A stretch of 64,000 nucleotides of DNA, taken from the NCBI GenBank assembly GCA_003956705.1, contig QZCP01000151.1:1-64000 (forward strand), in the 5' to 3' direction. The position numbers and the translations under genes were made by a program. Every line of letters starts with the position of its first letter. The first letter of the stretch is position 1. The notes beneath the pieces are model-generated. The model was not told the origin of the DNA. It did no database searches and worked only from the letters and a program-made list of their open reading frames with translations. Below are positions 33,982 to 44,193 of this stretch, one piece after another. Origin of the DNA: Brevipalpus yothersi. Its lineage: Eukaryota; Arthropoda; Arachnida; Trombidiformes; Tenuipalpidae.

Positions 33982-36900
33982 ATGATAACAATGGATCAAA
34001 ATAGTGCTAGTATTGTTAGTGCTAGTGAAAGCAGTGCGGCAGTTGAGCCTGAGGTTCAACAATCAGTAAATCAGATCACAGTGAATCCTTATACAGGTGC
34101 ACCACATATTGTGATTCGACCCTTCAATGGAGATGATATTCATGAGGATCTGGTGGATTGGATTGACCAATACGAATATTTGTCAGCAGATTTGGGCTGG
34201 AGTGATAAGGAAAAGCTAAGTAAACTTCCTCTTTACTTGACTGGTACTGCCAAACTATGGTTCAACAATTCGGTAAGACCTAAACTCAACCAGGAAGGTT
34301 ATAAAACCTACCAGGAGGTGAAACGTGAGATGATTGCTGCCTTACTGAGGCCTGATTATTGCTCGGAATATCACAAGAGAATGACTTGTCAGAAACAAGG
34401 TAAGGAACAGAGTGCTAGTTCTTTTGTCATTCAAATGGAAGCTTTGTGTAAGCGAGTCGATAGAAATATGACAGAGAGCACTATACTTTCGTTCATCAGA
34501 GAAGGGTTAGATACAAGATTAAAGCCATGGATAAGTGCTAGGAAACCTAATACGATTAAAGAGCTTCTTGCTGCCTTACAAGATGCTGAACGCTCAGCTC
34601 GAGAGAATGAAGCAATGTTTAGGGAAATAAGTCAAGATACACAGAGCTCAACCGCAACCAATACCACCCAAATGATGATCAATATGATTGGGACTTTGAA
34701 CAAAACTGTTCAAGATCTGAGTTACAAGCTGAGTGTGATGAATAGGGGAAACTATAATCAACGGTCCTATCCAGGTAACAATAGTCAGGCCCAGATGCAG
34801 CGTCCCCCTCTCTCTCAACAAAGGCCAATGCCTCAACAGCAACCAAGGCAGGAAATTATCTGCTATCGCTGCCGAGAACCTGGGCATAAGAGTAATGTTT
34901 GCCCTCGTGCCAACGATGTAAACATGAGGACCGATTATCAGCCGAGAAATCAACCTGGGCCATCAGATCATCCTGGTAACAATCAACAAAACTACACTAA
35001 TAATGCTCGGTATGATCGAAGGGAAAGAACGGAGCCAACTGTGGTTCAACAAATCACCGAGAATAGATCTGATGTGATCAATACAATTATTTTGAACCTT
35101 ACCAGGAAAAAGAAGAAGGGTAAGCTTGTGTTTTCTGAGATCAATTTAGATGGAAAACGATTTGAAGCCATCATAGATTCGGGAAGTGAGATCTCTCTCA
35201 TAACTCAATCAACTTTGGATGAGATTAGGAAACCTCTATACCCATATCGTGGACCTGGAACCGAGAGCGCTAGCAATAATCCGTTAAGACCTCTAGGTGA
35301 ATGTGACCTAAGATTAACGTTGGAAGCGAATGGGAAAGAGATTTTAATTGATGCAACTTTTGTTGTGGTCAATAATTTACCTTGCGAAATTCCGGTGTTG
35401 ATCGGTCAGGATGTATGCGAAGTTGCTGATGTATGGATAGGCTCGAAAGAGAAGATAATCCATATTGGGTATGATAACAGTAGTAAGTTGACAGTTGCTT
35501 GTCAAACCAGCCTCATTCAAACCGATATTGACTCGGTTAGAGCTGAATTTGATTCGGTTGATGAATTGGATGATAGTGATGATGAGTTGGATACCGTTTT
35601 CATGGTAAAAGGTACCAACAAAAAATACGATGAGGTTATCGTTTCCAAGAAAATTGATGATGATCAACACGATAGGTTGATGAAGTTGCTCGATTCATTT
35701 GAGCATATCTTTGCTACCAAGGATTCCGAGTTGGGATGCTGTAATCTTTATCAGCATCGAATTGACACTGGAGATCACGCCCCAATTCATTCAGCACCGT
35801 ACAAGTTATCTCCAGTGAAAAGACAAAAAGTAAATGAAATAATTAGTTCTCTTCTCGAAGCTGGAATCATAGAAGAAGCTAATTCGCCATGGGCATTTCC
35901 AATTGTAGTGGTTCCCAAGAAGACAGGTGAACTCAGGATGTGTGTTGATTATAGACCTCTCAATGCAATCACAAAACCTGACAAGTATCCATTTCCTAGG
36001 ATAGATAGTTCTCTTGACATGCTGGAGGGAGCTCAGTACTTTTCCTTGTTAGACCTCAGGTCAGGATATTATCAGATTGCTATGCATCCTGATGATAAAC
36101 TCAAAACATCATTCATAACAGAGCAAAATTTGTTCTCGTTCGTGAGACTCCCATTTGGTTTGGTAAACGCCCCAAGCTCATTCCAAAGAGTATTAGATAA
36201 GGTTCTTGCTTCAGTAAAATACAATAGTTGTCTCGTGTACATTGACGATATTGTAGTTTTTTCGAAAACCTTTGATGAGCATCTCGAGCGTTTAGAAAAG
36301 GTTTTCAAATGTCTGGAAGCAGCAAATCTCAAGCTCAAACCGCAAAAGTGTGAGTTAGTTCTTGAAGAAATCTTATATCTTGGTCATGTGGTGGGCAGAG
36401 ATGGTCAGAAGCCTGATGAAAAAAAGGTTCTGGCTGTCAAAAACTTCGCAACTCCACTCTGTGTTCGTGATGTTCGGTCATTTGTGGCCCTGTGTTCTTA
36501 TTATCGGAAATTCATTCCCAATTTCTCAATGGTTGCTAAGCCGCTTACTGATTTGACCAAAAAGGATCGTCCTTTTCAATGGGAGGAAACTCAACAGAAA
36601 GCGTTCGATAGACTGAAGGAATTGATGATAAAATATCCTGTTTTGGCTCATTATGACCCAACCAGGGAGACTCAATTGAGGACCGACGCTTGTGCGTATG
36701 GTATAGGAGCGATACTTCTTCAAAAAATCAATGGAAAATGGCATCCAATTGCCTATATGAGTAAGCTGCTGACTGGAGCGCAACTGAATTATCATATCAG
36801 TGATAAAGAATGTTTGGCCATCGTTAAAGCAGTGGATAAATGGAAAGCTTACTTGGATGGAATACATTTCGAGGTACACACGGACCATTGTAGTCTCTGC

Positions 36901-39015
36901 TATTTGATTAGCAAGAAGGATCTCAGCCCAAGGCTGATGAGGTACTCAATGGCACTCCAGCGGTATGACTTTAGGGTAGTATACAAGTCTGGAAAGCATC
37001 ACCATGATGTTGATGCCTTATCAAGATACCCACTTATGGGCGAAGAGGATGTCGAAGATGAGGTAGACGATAGTGATGAGGATATAGAGGATGCGCTGTG
37101 TATGGCGGTTCTCATAGAAGAGAATGAAATTCTCAACAAGCAAAGAGCTGATCCGAAGCTCAACTCAATAATCCAAAAACTCCAAAACCTTGGCTCACTT
37201 CCTTCTCGGAAGAGAAAGATGCTTAGCAAGTATCGTCTTCACGATGGAATACTGTACCGATTAATACGACGTGCTTTTGAAGAACAATTCAATGTTGTTG
37301 TCCCATCAACCATGAGAAAAGAAATTTGTAAAACTTATCATGATGACATCTTATCTGGACATGCTAGTGCTGAGAGAACCTATCAGAAAATAATGAACAA
37401 ATACTACTGGTCTGGTATGGTAAACTACATCACCAAATACGTCAGCTCATGTGAGTCTTGTCAAATGAATAAGAGTGGTGGAAAAATTGATGCTCCTTTA
37501 CAATCAATACACTGTCGTGAAGCCTTCGATAGAATTGGAATTGATATCATTGGTCCCCTTCCAAAGTCAAACAATTATCAATATATCATCATTGCAACTT
37601 GTTACTTCACGAGATACGCAGAAACCAGAGCCCTAGAAAACTTTCAATCTGGGCTCACCACTAGGTTTCTGATTGAGAACGTAATCTCGAGACATGGATG
37701 TCCATCAATAATCATGAGCGATCAAGGAACTAATTTCCTATCATGGTTAGTTCAAGATGCTGCGAAATTTATGGGTTCGAAATGGAAGGTAGCTAGTGCG
37801 TATCACCCACAAACAAATGGATTAACCGAAAAGACAAACCAAACACTGGTTAATATGCTCACCCATTACGTGCAAAACCAAAAGAAGTGGTACTTAGCAT
37901 TGCCACTCGTGCAATTTGCTTACAACACTAGTGTTAATTCCTCAACAAAAGCATCACCTTTTTATCTACTCTATGGTAGACACCCAACTTTACCAATCGA
38001 TGTAAAGCTTAAACCTAGAACTGTTTCAGGAAGTTCTGATCGGAGGAAGCGACTTGAAGCTTATCGAAACTTTATTACAAATGGCTGGCCGATGATCCGA
38101 GATATTGCAGCCACGTATTCCCTCGACGAGAAGATGAATCAAGCTTTAACTCACGATAACAAGAAGAATTTACACCAATTCCATGAAGGGGAAAAGGTAT
38201 TACTTAAGGTACCGGTGCGAACATCCAAGTTCCAACCGAGATTTCAAGGGCCGTTTGTGATCAAAGCAGTTCTTGGAGAAACAACTTACGTTATCGATCA
38301 GAACGGGAAAGAGAAAACAGTGCACATGGATCGATTGAAAAAATACCATGAAAGAAGTGATAAAGATTCTACTGATGGAGAAACTAGTGGTAATGAAGAT
38401 GGTAGTCAAACGGTTGATGCCTCTGAACAGTTATCCACGACGTTCAAGGAGTCAGAAGCATCCACAAGTGAGTTGGACACCGACTTCAAGGAACAAGGTG
38501 AAACGGAAATCCAAAAAGAAACAAGAATGGAGCCAGTAAGAATCAAAAAGAGATCATATCTAAGATCAGTAGCGAATGGAAACAAATTGAATCAAAAAGA
38601 GGCCTCTGATTCATCTGGTTCTGACCAAAAGAAGGAAGGAGAGAATACTCCACCGGATGAGAATCCAGTAAAACAACGAAAGTCGCAGTATCAGAAAATG
38701 ATGAAAATATTACGAGAACATGATCGCTTCAAAAAGGAAATAGATCGAAAACGAAAACGAAGAGAATTGGTTCATCTGCATACTGATCAAACTGAAACTG
38801 AAAGTGTTGATAGTGATTCATCTGATCGGAAGGTTGATGCTGAGGAAAAATGGACCAAATCGAAAATCAGAAATTTAGCTGAAAAGAAAGCCAGAGAGCT
38901 TCTTGAAAAAGAGAATCACACTAGGGAGAATAAGAACAAAAAACCAACTAAGTCACGTAAAAAGGACGATTTGACACTCGTGGAACAACGAGTACTCGAC
39001 GCCAGAGACGATTAA
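33982..39015 (+). CDS. gag-pol: Gag-pol polyprotein of element 1
   Basis: One frame of 1677 residues. Gag: capsid-type region (about 45-220) and a CCHC knuckle CYRCREPGHKSNVC near residue 294. Protease: DSG at 399. Reverse transcriptase: about 590-800 with YIDD at 753-756. RNase H: Asp 902, then the TDHCSL and DVDALSR acids. Integrase: HHCC finger from about 1118, catalytic Asp 1188, Asp 1247 and Glu 1283, with the exact D-x35-E spacing. A GPF/Y-type module (FQGPFVIKAV) follows, then a 240-residue acidic/basic tail rich in Lys/Arg. Reverse transcription, integration and particle proteins all come from it, with no gag/pol frameshift. It ends in TAA 12 bases before the env ATG and in the same frame. 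Nothing essential looks damaged. Confidence 0.95.
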   Translation: MITMDQNSASIVSASESSAAVEPEVQQSVNQITVNPYTGAPHIVIRPFNGDDIHEDLVDWIDQYEYLSADLGWSDKEKLSKLPLYLTGTAKLWFNNSVRPKLNQEGYKTYQEVKREMIAALLRPDYCSEYHKRMTCQKQGKEQSASSFVIQMEALCKRVDRNMTESTILSFIREGLDTRLKPWISARKPNTIKELLAALQDAERSARENEAMFREISQDTQSSTATNTTQMMINMIGTLNKTVQDLSYKLSVMNRGNYNQRSYPGNNSQAQMQRPPLSQQRPMPQQQPRQEIICYRCREPGHKSNVCPRANDVNMRTDYQPRNQPGPSDHPGNNQQNYTNNARYDRRERTEPTVVQQITENRSDVINTIILNLTRKKKKGKLVFSEINLDGKRFEAIIDSGSEISLITQSTLDEIRKPLYPYRGPGTESASNNPLRPLGECDLRLTLEANGKEILIDATFVVVNNLPCEIPVLIGQDVCEVADVWIGSKEKIIHIGYDNSSKLTVACQTSLIQTDIDSVRAEFDSVDELDDSDDELDTVFMVKGTNKKYDEVIVSKKIDDDQHDRLMKLLDSFEHIFATKDSELGCCNLYQHRIDTGDHAPIHSAPYKLSPVKRQKVNEIISSLLEAGIIEEANSPWAFPIVVVPKKTGELRMCVDYRPLNAITKPDKYPFPRIDSSLDMLEGAQYFSLLDLRSGYYQIAMHPDDKLKTSFITEQNLFSFVRLPFGLVNAPSSFQRVLDKVLASVKYNSCLVYIDDIVVFSKTFDEHLERLEKVFKCLEAANLKLKPQKCELVLEEILYLGHVVGRDGQKPDEKKVLAVKNFATPLCVRDVRSFVALCSYYRKFIPNFSMVAKPLTDLTKKDRPFQWEETQQKAFDRLKELMIKYPVLAHYDPTRETQLRTDACAYGIGAILLQKINGKWHPIAYMSKLLTGAQLNYHISDKECLAIVKAVDKWKAYLDGIHFEVHTDHCSLCYLISKKDLSPRLMRYSMALQRYDFRVVYKSGKHHHDVDALSRYPLMGEEDVEDEVDDSDEDIEDALCMAVLIEENEILNKQRADPKLNSIIQKLQNLGSLPSRKRKMLSKYRLHDGILYRLIRRAFEEQFNVVVPSTMRKEICKTYHDDILSGHASAERTYQKIMNKYYWSGMVNYITKYVSSCESCQMNKSGGKIDAPLQSIHCREAFDRIGIDIIGPLPKSNNYQYIIIATCYFTRYAETRALENFQSGLTTRFLIENVISRHGCPSIIMSDQGTNFLSWLVQDAAKFMGSKWKVASAYHPQTNGLTEKTNQTLVNMLTHYVQNQKKWYLALPLVQFAYNTSVNSSTKASPFYLLYGRHPTLPIDVKLKPRTVSGSSDRRKRLEAYRNFITNGWPMIRDIAATYSLDEKMNQALTHDNKKNLHQFHEGEKVLLKVPVRTSKFQPRFQGPFVIKAVLGETTYVIDQNGKEKTVHMDRLKKYHERSDKDSTDGETSGNEDGSQTVDASEQLSTTFKESEASTSELDTDFKEQGETEIQKETRMEPVRIKKRSYLRSVANGNKLNQKEASDSSGSDQKKEGENTPPDENPVKQRKSQYQKMMKILREHDRFKKEIDRKRKRRELVHLHTDQTETESVDSDSSDRKVDAEEKWTKSKIRNLAEKKARELLEKENHTRENKNKKPTKSRKKDDLTLVEQRVLDARDD

Positions 39016-39027
39016 CTCCACAAAAAC

Positions 39028-41916
39028 ATGGAAGAAAAATTGGGAATAACTATTCCACGCATGGCTACGCCAGATGAAGTTCAAAGTTATCGAAATGAAT
39101 TATCAAAGAGATTCAAAGCAAAGGAAAACCCAACAAAAAAATATGATACCCGATATTTCCTTACTTTCGACGACTTGTATGAGATTCCAGACGACATTGA
39201 TCAAGAGACCAAGGATAAGTTACAGAAAATTCGTCACGAAGATGAAACCAGAGAATTACTGGGCCCGAAGCGAGTCGGAAAATATTTCCCGGTCAAGGAA
39301 ACAGGAGTAGCCCAAGAGGCAATTCCGAATAACACTGATCTCACACCCTCTGATGACACCTCGAGTTCTGAGAAAGAACAAGTTACTACGGATGAAACTG
39401 ACAGTGAAGCACACAGTGAACCAAAACCAACATCACCCCAAACAGCAATGAAACCGAAGAAGAAGAAAAAACGAGCGGACCATAAACGTTGGACCCAGAA
39501 AGGAACAAAAGCCTCGCGCCGTGAGGAAAGGGAGAATCGAAAGCAAAAGACGTCTAATCTGGAGAAAAATTTACTCAACGCTCTCCTATCGTTATCATTG
39601 CTAACTGTTGTTAGTGCTGTATTCAACCAAGAGTCTCCAATCGAATGGAAAGAATTGAAACTGAAAGCAAGTAAAGGTTTCTATGAAGTTAACATGGAAC
39701 TTCAGATCTTTTCACCTTGTTCACCGCAGAATATATCCACGCCTAGAATTAGACGAAATATTTCTCTTCCCCCAGTACCAGAGATCGATGTCAATAGCTG
39801 GCATTGGGTGCGTGAAAATTATACAAAGGGAATCAAAAGGAAATTAGGAACTCATCTTCTAAAGTATGACTGCTCAATACCACGAAATCAGTGCGCAAAC
39901 ATGAGAAATATCCAGGGGAAACAAAGAAATATTACTAACGAATGGTTATGGGAAAGTAGAGAAATTTTTATCGGTTCTTGTACCGATCAATCGGGATTGA
40001 ACATTATTTCTGCCTTCGACGATCCAAACAGTAATCCTCTAAACTGGAAAACATTTCAAACCGAATTGCTAAATTGTTACGAACAGTATGCAGGAGTTAC
40101 CATATGTATGGATGAAAAGCCACAATGGACCAGTAAGAAGTGGGAATTGTTTACTTGCCAAGTAATAGGCTATTCAACGCGAAGTGGACAAATAGGCGTG
40201 GCAATCACCACTGGGGATCAGGTCCCATCGCTCAATGAATTTGAATATTCTACTATCGAAAATGATATTGTTTGCATGGAGAAGACTCGAGTTATCACCA
40301 TAGCCTCAACTACACCGGTAACATGTTGGGGAATCAATGAAAAGCAAATAGAAAAGCGGACTAAATTTCTAACCAATGACGTTGCTCTCTATGAGGAATT
40401 ATCTAATCCAATTCAACCAAGAAGATCTCGAAACGCGTCAATGGAAGCTCCTCTCAGTGTGGAACAATATATGAATCATACTATTGAAATATGTAACCGC
40501 ACTTATGAGAAAGATTTTATCAAGCCACTTCAGAGAATTTGTGAAATTGCTCCACTGAGAGAAAAACGAGATCTTGGAGTCGCCGCTGGTGTAATCCTCT
40601 TAGCTGGACTCGTATTTGCTACAGCCACCAATAGTTACTATCTAGTAGAACAATCCAAAGAACTAAGTACCACAAAGAAAACAATAGACACAAAAATACT
40701 GGCAGTGTCTGAAATCATCCGGAGGGTGGCCGATAGCCACAAGGAACTACAGATAGCAGTGGAAGAAAATCAAAAACAAATAAAGCAGATAGCTCTGGCT
40801 CTACATGAGATGAAAGCGAATAGGGAAACTCTCTTCAAGTTAATTCCTTCGCTAGCTGCCGAATATCACTTACTCACTACTGATATGAAAAATAATGGTA
40901 GAGATTTTCAGGAAGCTGCTAGGGAGATGAAGAATAATCGAACTATACACCCGAACTTCTTCAGAGGACTGGGAATAGAAGAAATCTGCGCCGGGATTGG
41001 GCATTGCCCAATGGAATTAATCACACAATTTCGATGTGAAGTTGGAAGAGGAAGTGGATATTACAATCTCAGCTCTGTTTTCATGACACATTTGATGGAT
41101 GATAATCGAAGAGTAGTTGAAGCCAAACCATTTCCAATCTTCCAAATCAACTCTACACATACTTGTAAAATTAGCTACATTGGTCCAAAGTATTTCATGG
41201 TTGAGAAAAATGACTCAAAAGTATGCGATCTATTCCCTAATGAAGTGGAAGATGGTAATATACCACTGCCACCCGATGACCATTGTACGAATCAATTACC
41301 TGGAAACTCTTCAGAGTATTGGGCGATTACGAATTGCAAGCTGAAGAACGAAACTCTCAACCCCATCAGAGATGTGCGTTACATCAACGGTGCTTATCAC
41401 ATTCAGTGTTTTGGCTATAATTTTACGATAGAAGGCATATCACAACCATGTCCACCTCATGTTTTTCGTGTATCAGATCAATCGAAATTTAGTGTTGGGG
41501 ATCGTTCACATCATCTGTATAAGCATAGAATTGATAAGATAATTGGATTATCAGAAGATTGGGTCTCCATTTTGAATATGCAAGTACCTGAGACACCTCC
41601 ATATCAGGAGCCTGACTTGCCAAATATCAACCGATTGATTCTTCCAAGTGATGTTTTCAGTTATATGAGTAACCAAATCTCTGAAAACAAAACTAACACT
41701 TTCTTCTGGATCGGTGTCATGACTTCTGATATCCTACTTCTTTTCACTCTATACATGTGTTGCTTCCGTGTCAGGTTTAGAGTTGAAAAACCTAGAATCG
41801 TGAATATGGTGACGTTTAGACGACCCAATAGACAGCCCAAAGTGGTCAAGTTTGTTGCTGAGCCAACCATTGAATCAGAGAGACAACCATTCTCTCTGAT
41901 AGACCTTAAAAGATAA
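39028..41916 (+). CDS. env: Envelope-like glycoprotein of element 1
   Basis: 962 residues, same frame as gag-pol. The first 180 residues are hydrophilic and very basic near the end (KKKKK, then KRWTQKGTK). A hydrophobic signal-like segment lies at about 182-200. A Cys-rich surface part with several N-x-S/T sites ends in a basic cleavage site REKR (511-514). The glycine/alanine-rich hydrophobic segment right after it is placed like a fusion peptide. Heptad-like sequence (about 545-640), a Cys-rich stalk and a transmembrane helix (about 892-914) with a short tail complete it. This layout fits class I-type fusion proteins of insect errantiviruses and baculovirus F-like proteins. The family assignment is by architecture only. 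It would allow particle entry into cells. Confidence 0.88.
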   Translation: MEEKLGITIPRMATPDEVQSYRNELSKRFKAKENPTKKYDTRYFLTFDDLYEIPDDIDQETKDKLQKIRHEDETRELLGPKRVGKYFPVKETGVAQEAIPNNTDLTPSDDTSSSEKEQVTTDETDSEAHSEPKPTSPQTAMKPKKKKKRADHKRWTQKGTKASRREERENRKQKTSNLEKNLLNALLSLSLLTVVSAVFNQESPIEWKELKLKASKGFYEVNMELQIFSPCSPQNISTPRIRRNISLPPVPEIDVNSWHWVRENYTKGIKRKLGTHLLKYDCSIPRNQCANMRNIQGKQRNITNEWLWESREIFIGSCTDQSGLNIISAFDDPNSNPLNWKTFQTELLNCYEQYAGVTICMDEKPQWTSKKWELFTCQVIGYSTRSGQIGVAITTGDQVPSLNEFEYSTIENDIVCMEKTRVITIASTTPVTCWGINEKQIEKRTKFLTNDVALYEELSNPIQPRRSRNASMEAPLSVEQYMNHTIEICNRTYEKDFIKPLQRICEIAPLREKRDLGVAAGVILLAGLVFATATNSYYLVEQSKELSTTKKTIDTKILAVSEIIRRVADSHKELQIAVEENQKQIKQIALALHEMKANRETLFKLIPSLAAEYHLLTTDMKNNGRDFQEAAREMKNNRTIHPNFFRGLGIEEICAGIGHCPMELITQFRCEVGRGSGYYNLSSVFMTHLMDDNRRVVEAKPFPIFQINSTHTCKISYIGPKYFMVEKNDSKVCDLFPNEVEDGNIPLPPDDHCTNQLPGNSSEYWAITNCKLKNETLNPIRDVRYINGAYHIQCFGYNFTIEGISQPCPPHVFRVSDQSKFSVGDRSHHLYKHRIDKIIGLSEDWVSILNMQVPETPPYQEPDLPNINRLILPSDVFSYMSNQISENKTNTFFWIGVMTSDILLLFTLYMCCFRVRFRVEKPRIVNMVTFRRPNRQPKVVKFVAEPTIESERQPFSLIDLKR

Positions 41917-41921
41917 AAGAT

Positions 41922-42149
41922 GAAGGTTTGTGATAATCAGGGACTAGTGATAGAACCCTGAAGGTTTGTCATAATCAGGGACTAGTGATAGAACCCTGAA
42001 GGTTTGTGATAATCAGGGACTAGTGATAGAACCCTGAAGGTTCGTGATAATCAGGGACTAGTGATAGAACCCTGAAGGTTTGTCATAATCAGGGACTAGT
42101 GATAGAACCCTGAAGGTTTGTGATAATCTGGGACTAGTGATAGAACCCT
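41922..42149 (+). repeat. Six exact-period 38-base hairpin repeats
   Basis: Six copies in tandem (starts 41922, 41960, 41998, 42036, 42074, 42112). Each holds ATCAGGG...CCCTGA arms around a 13-base spacer ACTAGTGATAGAA. Only a few bases vary (TGTGATAA or TGTCATAA, one TTCGTG, and one TCTGGG in the last copy). The array begins 5 bases after the env stop and ends about 80 bases before the third gene. Element 2 has the three TTCACT hairpins at the same place. Confidence 0.9.
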
Positions 42150-42231
42150 GAAAAACACCAAAATCTTCCTTGAACTAACTTTCAATTTCATACTAATCCC
42201 TTATTAATCCAGTTGATCGAAACAAATCGTT

Positions 42232-44038
42232 ATGAAGTACCGGGATTACCCTTATTGTCCCTTTACATTTCACAGATTCGATAAAAAGCTTCCGAAAATG
42301 AATTCTTATAATGAGGACAGTTATTCATCCGAAGATATGGAACACGAAACAACTACCATTGAAAAAGTAACGAACAAGGATCCATGGAATTTTGATGATG
42401 TTTGGAAGATAAGAGATCCGACACCAGTAAGCAGAACCAGAGATGCAGAATCCTCTACAAAATCCTATCGAACGAAGAAATTGCGGAGACTTATGCCCAA
42501 TTACCGAGATAGAATGGCTGCGTTAACTTTAAACGATAAAGAAACTGATGAAATTGCTTCCAGTTCGAGAGGACAAGAGGTCAATGTAGGCGCCTCGACA
42601 TCATCGGATTGGGATGATGACGCAGCACCAATCTCAAAAGGTCGTCCACGAAATAATATACCTTCTCTCCCGTGTACCTTTGTCAAAGAAAAAGAACCGA
42701 GGATAGTGGAATATGAAAACCCTTATCGACCAAAGATGAAATGTTTCCTAATTCTGGAACAACATTATGGAGCATTTCTGAACCCGTACGGAGTTCCTCA
42801 AAAGCATGCAAAGTATGGCGTTTCTTTGTTTGAATTCAAGATTGAAGGAACTGAAAGAGGTAGAAGTAAATACGCAAAGATAACGGTATATGGACGAACG
42901 GATGCTGATTTGAATAAGGCAGTGGATGCCTTGAATCGACGAAAATACAGATTCGAAACCCATCTATCCTCACCAAGATTCAAGAATCGACTACAAATAT
43001 TCTGGAGAGAATTACCAAACGAGCATTGTACGATTTGTTTCAAGGGAGATCATGATAGAACTACCTGTCAAAATTGCGGATGGTGCCTAGAAAGTGGACA
43101 TAAAAAATTTGAGTGCCCACTAAAACCCGCAGAACTAGGAGTGAATCTGGTGGTCAACCTACCAGCAAATCCTCAGCAGAGAGAAATGCCCGTGATGGAC
43201 ACCTCCAGTCACAGCTCACTTTCTAACCCAATATCTGAAGAGGAAAGACTCTGGAGGAAAAAGAGAGGTGATAACAAACGAAAACGACTCAACAGGAAGC
43301 GATTCTTTCAAGAAGAGATTCAAAGATTGCCATGGTTCCAAATTCCGGGAAGATTGAAGTTGTCACTGCTAGAATATGTAGTACCTTTAGGACCAGACGG
43401 ACAAGAAAAGATAACTTTCGCGCTTGATGTCAAAGGTAGTGGACCAAGTGGTGCTTGTAATGTACATGTATCTGGATGGTGCGGTAGATATGGTGTTCAA
43501 ACGGTATTCTTTGACACCATTAAAAGACCCATTTTGGATAAGAAGACTTTGAATACACCAATATCTGGTATACAAGCCCAAGACTTATTCAAAGGTGAAA
43601 GCGAAACGCAAGTCAAGCGTACTTTGATTAATCTTTTGAAGGGTAATCGAGTAGTTCATCATGGTAGGTGATCTTTTTGGTCTGGGAATCAACCGTGATG
43701 ATATAAATAATCACTCTATAGAGGTGATCGACACCCAACACCTTTGGGGAACAGATGGAGCTGGACAACGAATTGGACTTGTGACTCACGATGCCTTCTG
43801 GTATGGAGGAAGATTGCTCCGAAGAGAGGGGTTTACTAGAACCTCCCCAATAAATGGCCATTCTCCTGAACGAGATAGTCGATTGACCTTATTGATATAT
43901 CGAAAGTACTACCAACTCATGAACTAACATGGGGTTGTACCAACAGGGTACGAAATAAGACGAGCTCAAACTGGGTATACCTACAACCAGTGGCTGAAAG
44001 ACCAAGGTCTTTTGGACACTGATGACCAGACAATGTAA
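42232..44038 (+). pseudogene. Third gene of element 1: zinc knuckles + DEDDh exonuclease-like, broken
   Basis: The first frame (42232-43671, 479 residues) has a disordered N-terminus and an alpha/beta-looking segment (about 160-250). Two CCHC knuckles follow (CTICFKGDHDRTTC at 266 and CGWCLESGHKKFEC at 282), then a basic linker (KKRGDNKRKRLNRKR). The Exo I site is ALDVKGSG: Asp 399 is kept, but residue 401 is Lys where DEDDh enzymes and the element 2 copy have Glu. At about 43660 the frame shifts by one base into 43661-43927, which holds the rest: Exo II Asp (GDLFGLGI, 43670-43672), VIDTQ and Exo III HSPERD (His 43859-43861, Asp 43874-43876). A TAA at 43925 is followed by 36 more codons that still match element 2. 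The intended product was probably a 3'-5' exonuclease that binds nucleic acid through its knuckles. Confidence 0.82.
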
Positions 44039-44186
44039 TCGAAAAGAATATTTAACCGCTATTATCGGTGAAGGAATTTTATAACCCAAATTATATAATC
44101 TCAATTTTATAATCACAACAATTCTTTTATTACTCTAATATGTTAATCAATATCCATCGGAAAGAGAGACCTTTCCGTGTTGACCC

Positions 44187-44193
44187 GGGGAAG
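44187..44193 (+). other. Polypurine tract of element 1
   Basis: GGGGAAG immediately before the TG of the 3' LTR, the normal position of the plus-strand primer. It is short but exactly placed. The bases around the junction can also form a small CGGG...CCCG stem. Confidence 0.75.

Noticed and set aside
42232..43671. Third gene as a second gag
   Set aside because: The two knuckles resemble gag, but there is no capsid pattern, a real gag exists upstream, and the exonuclease motifs follow.
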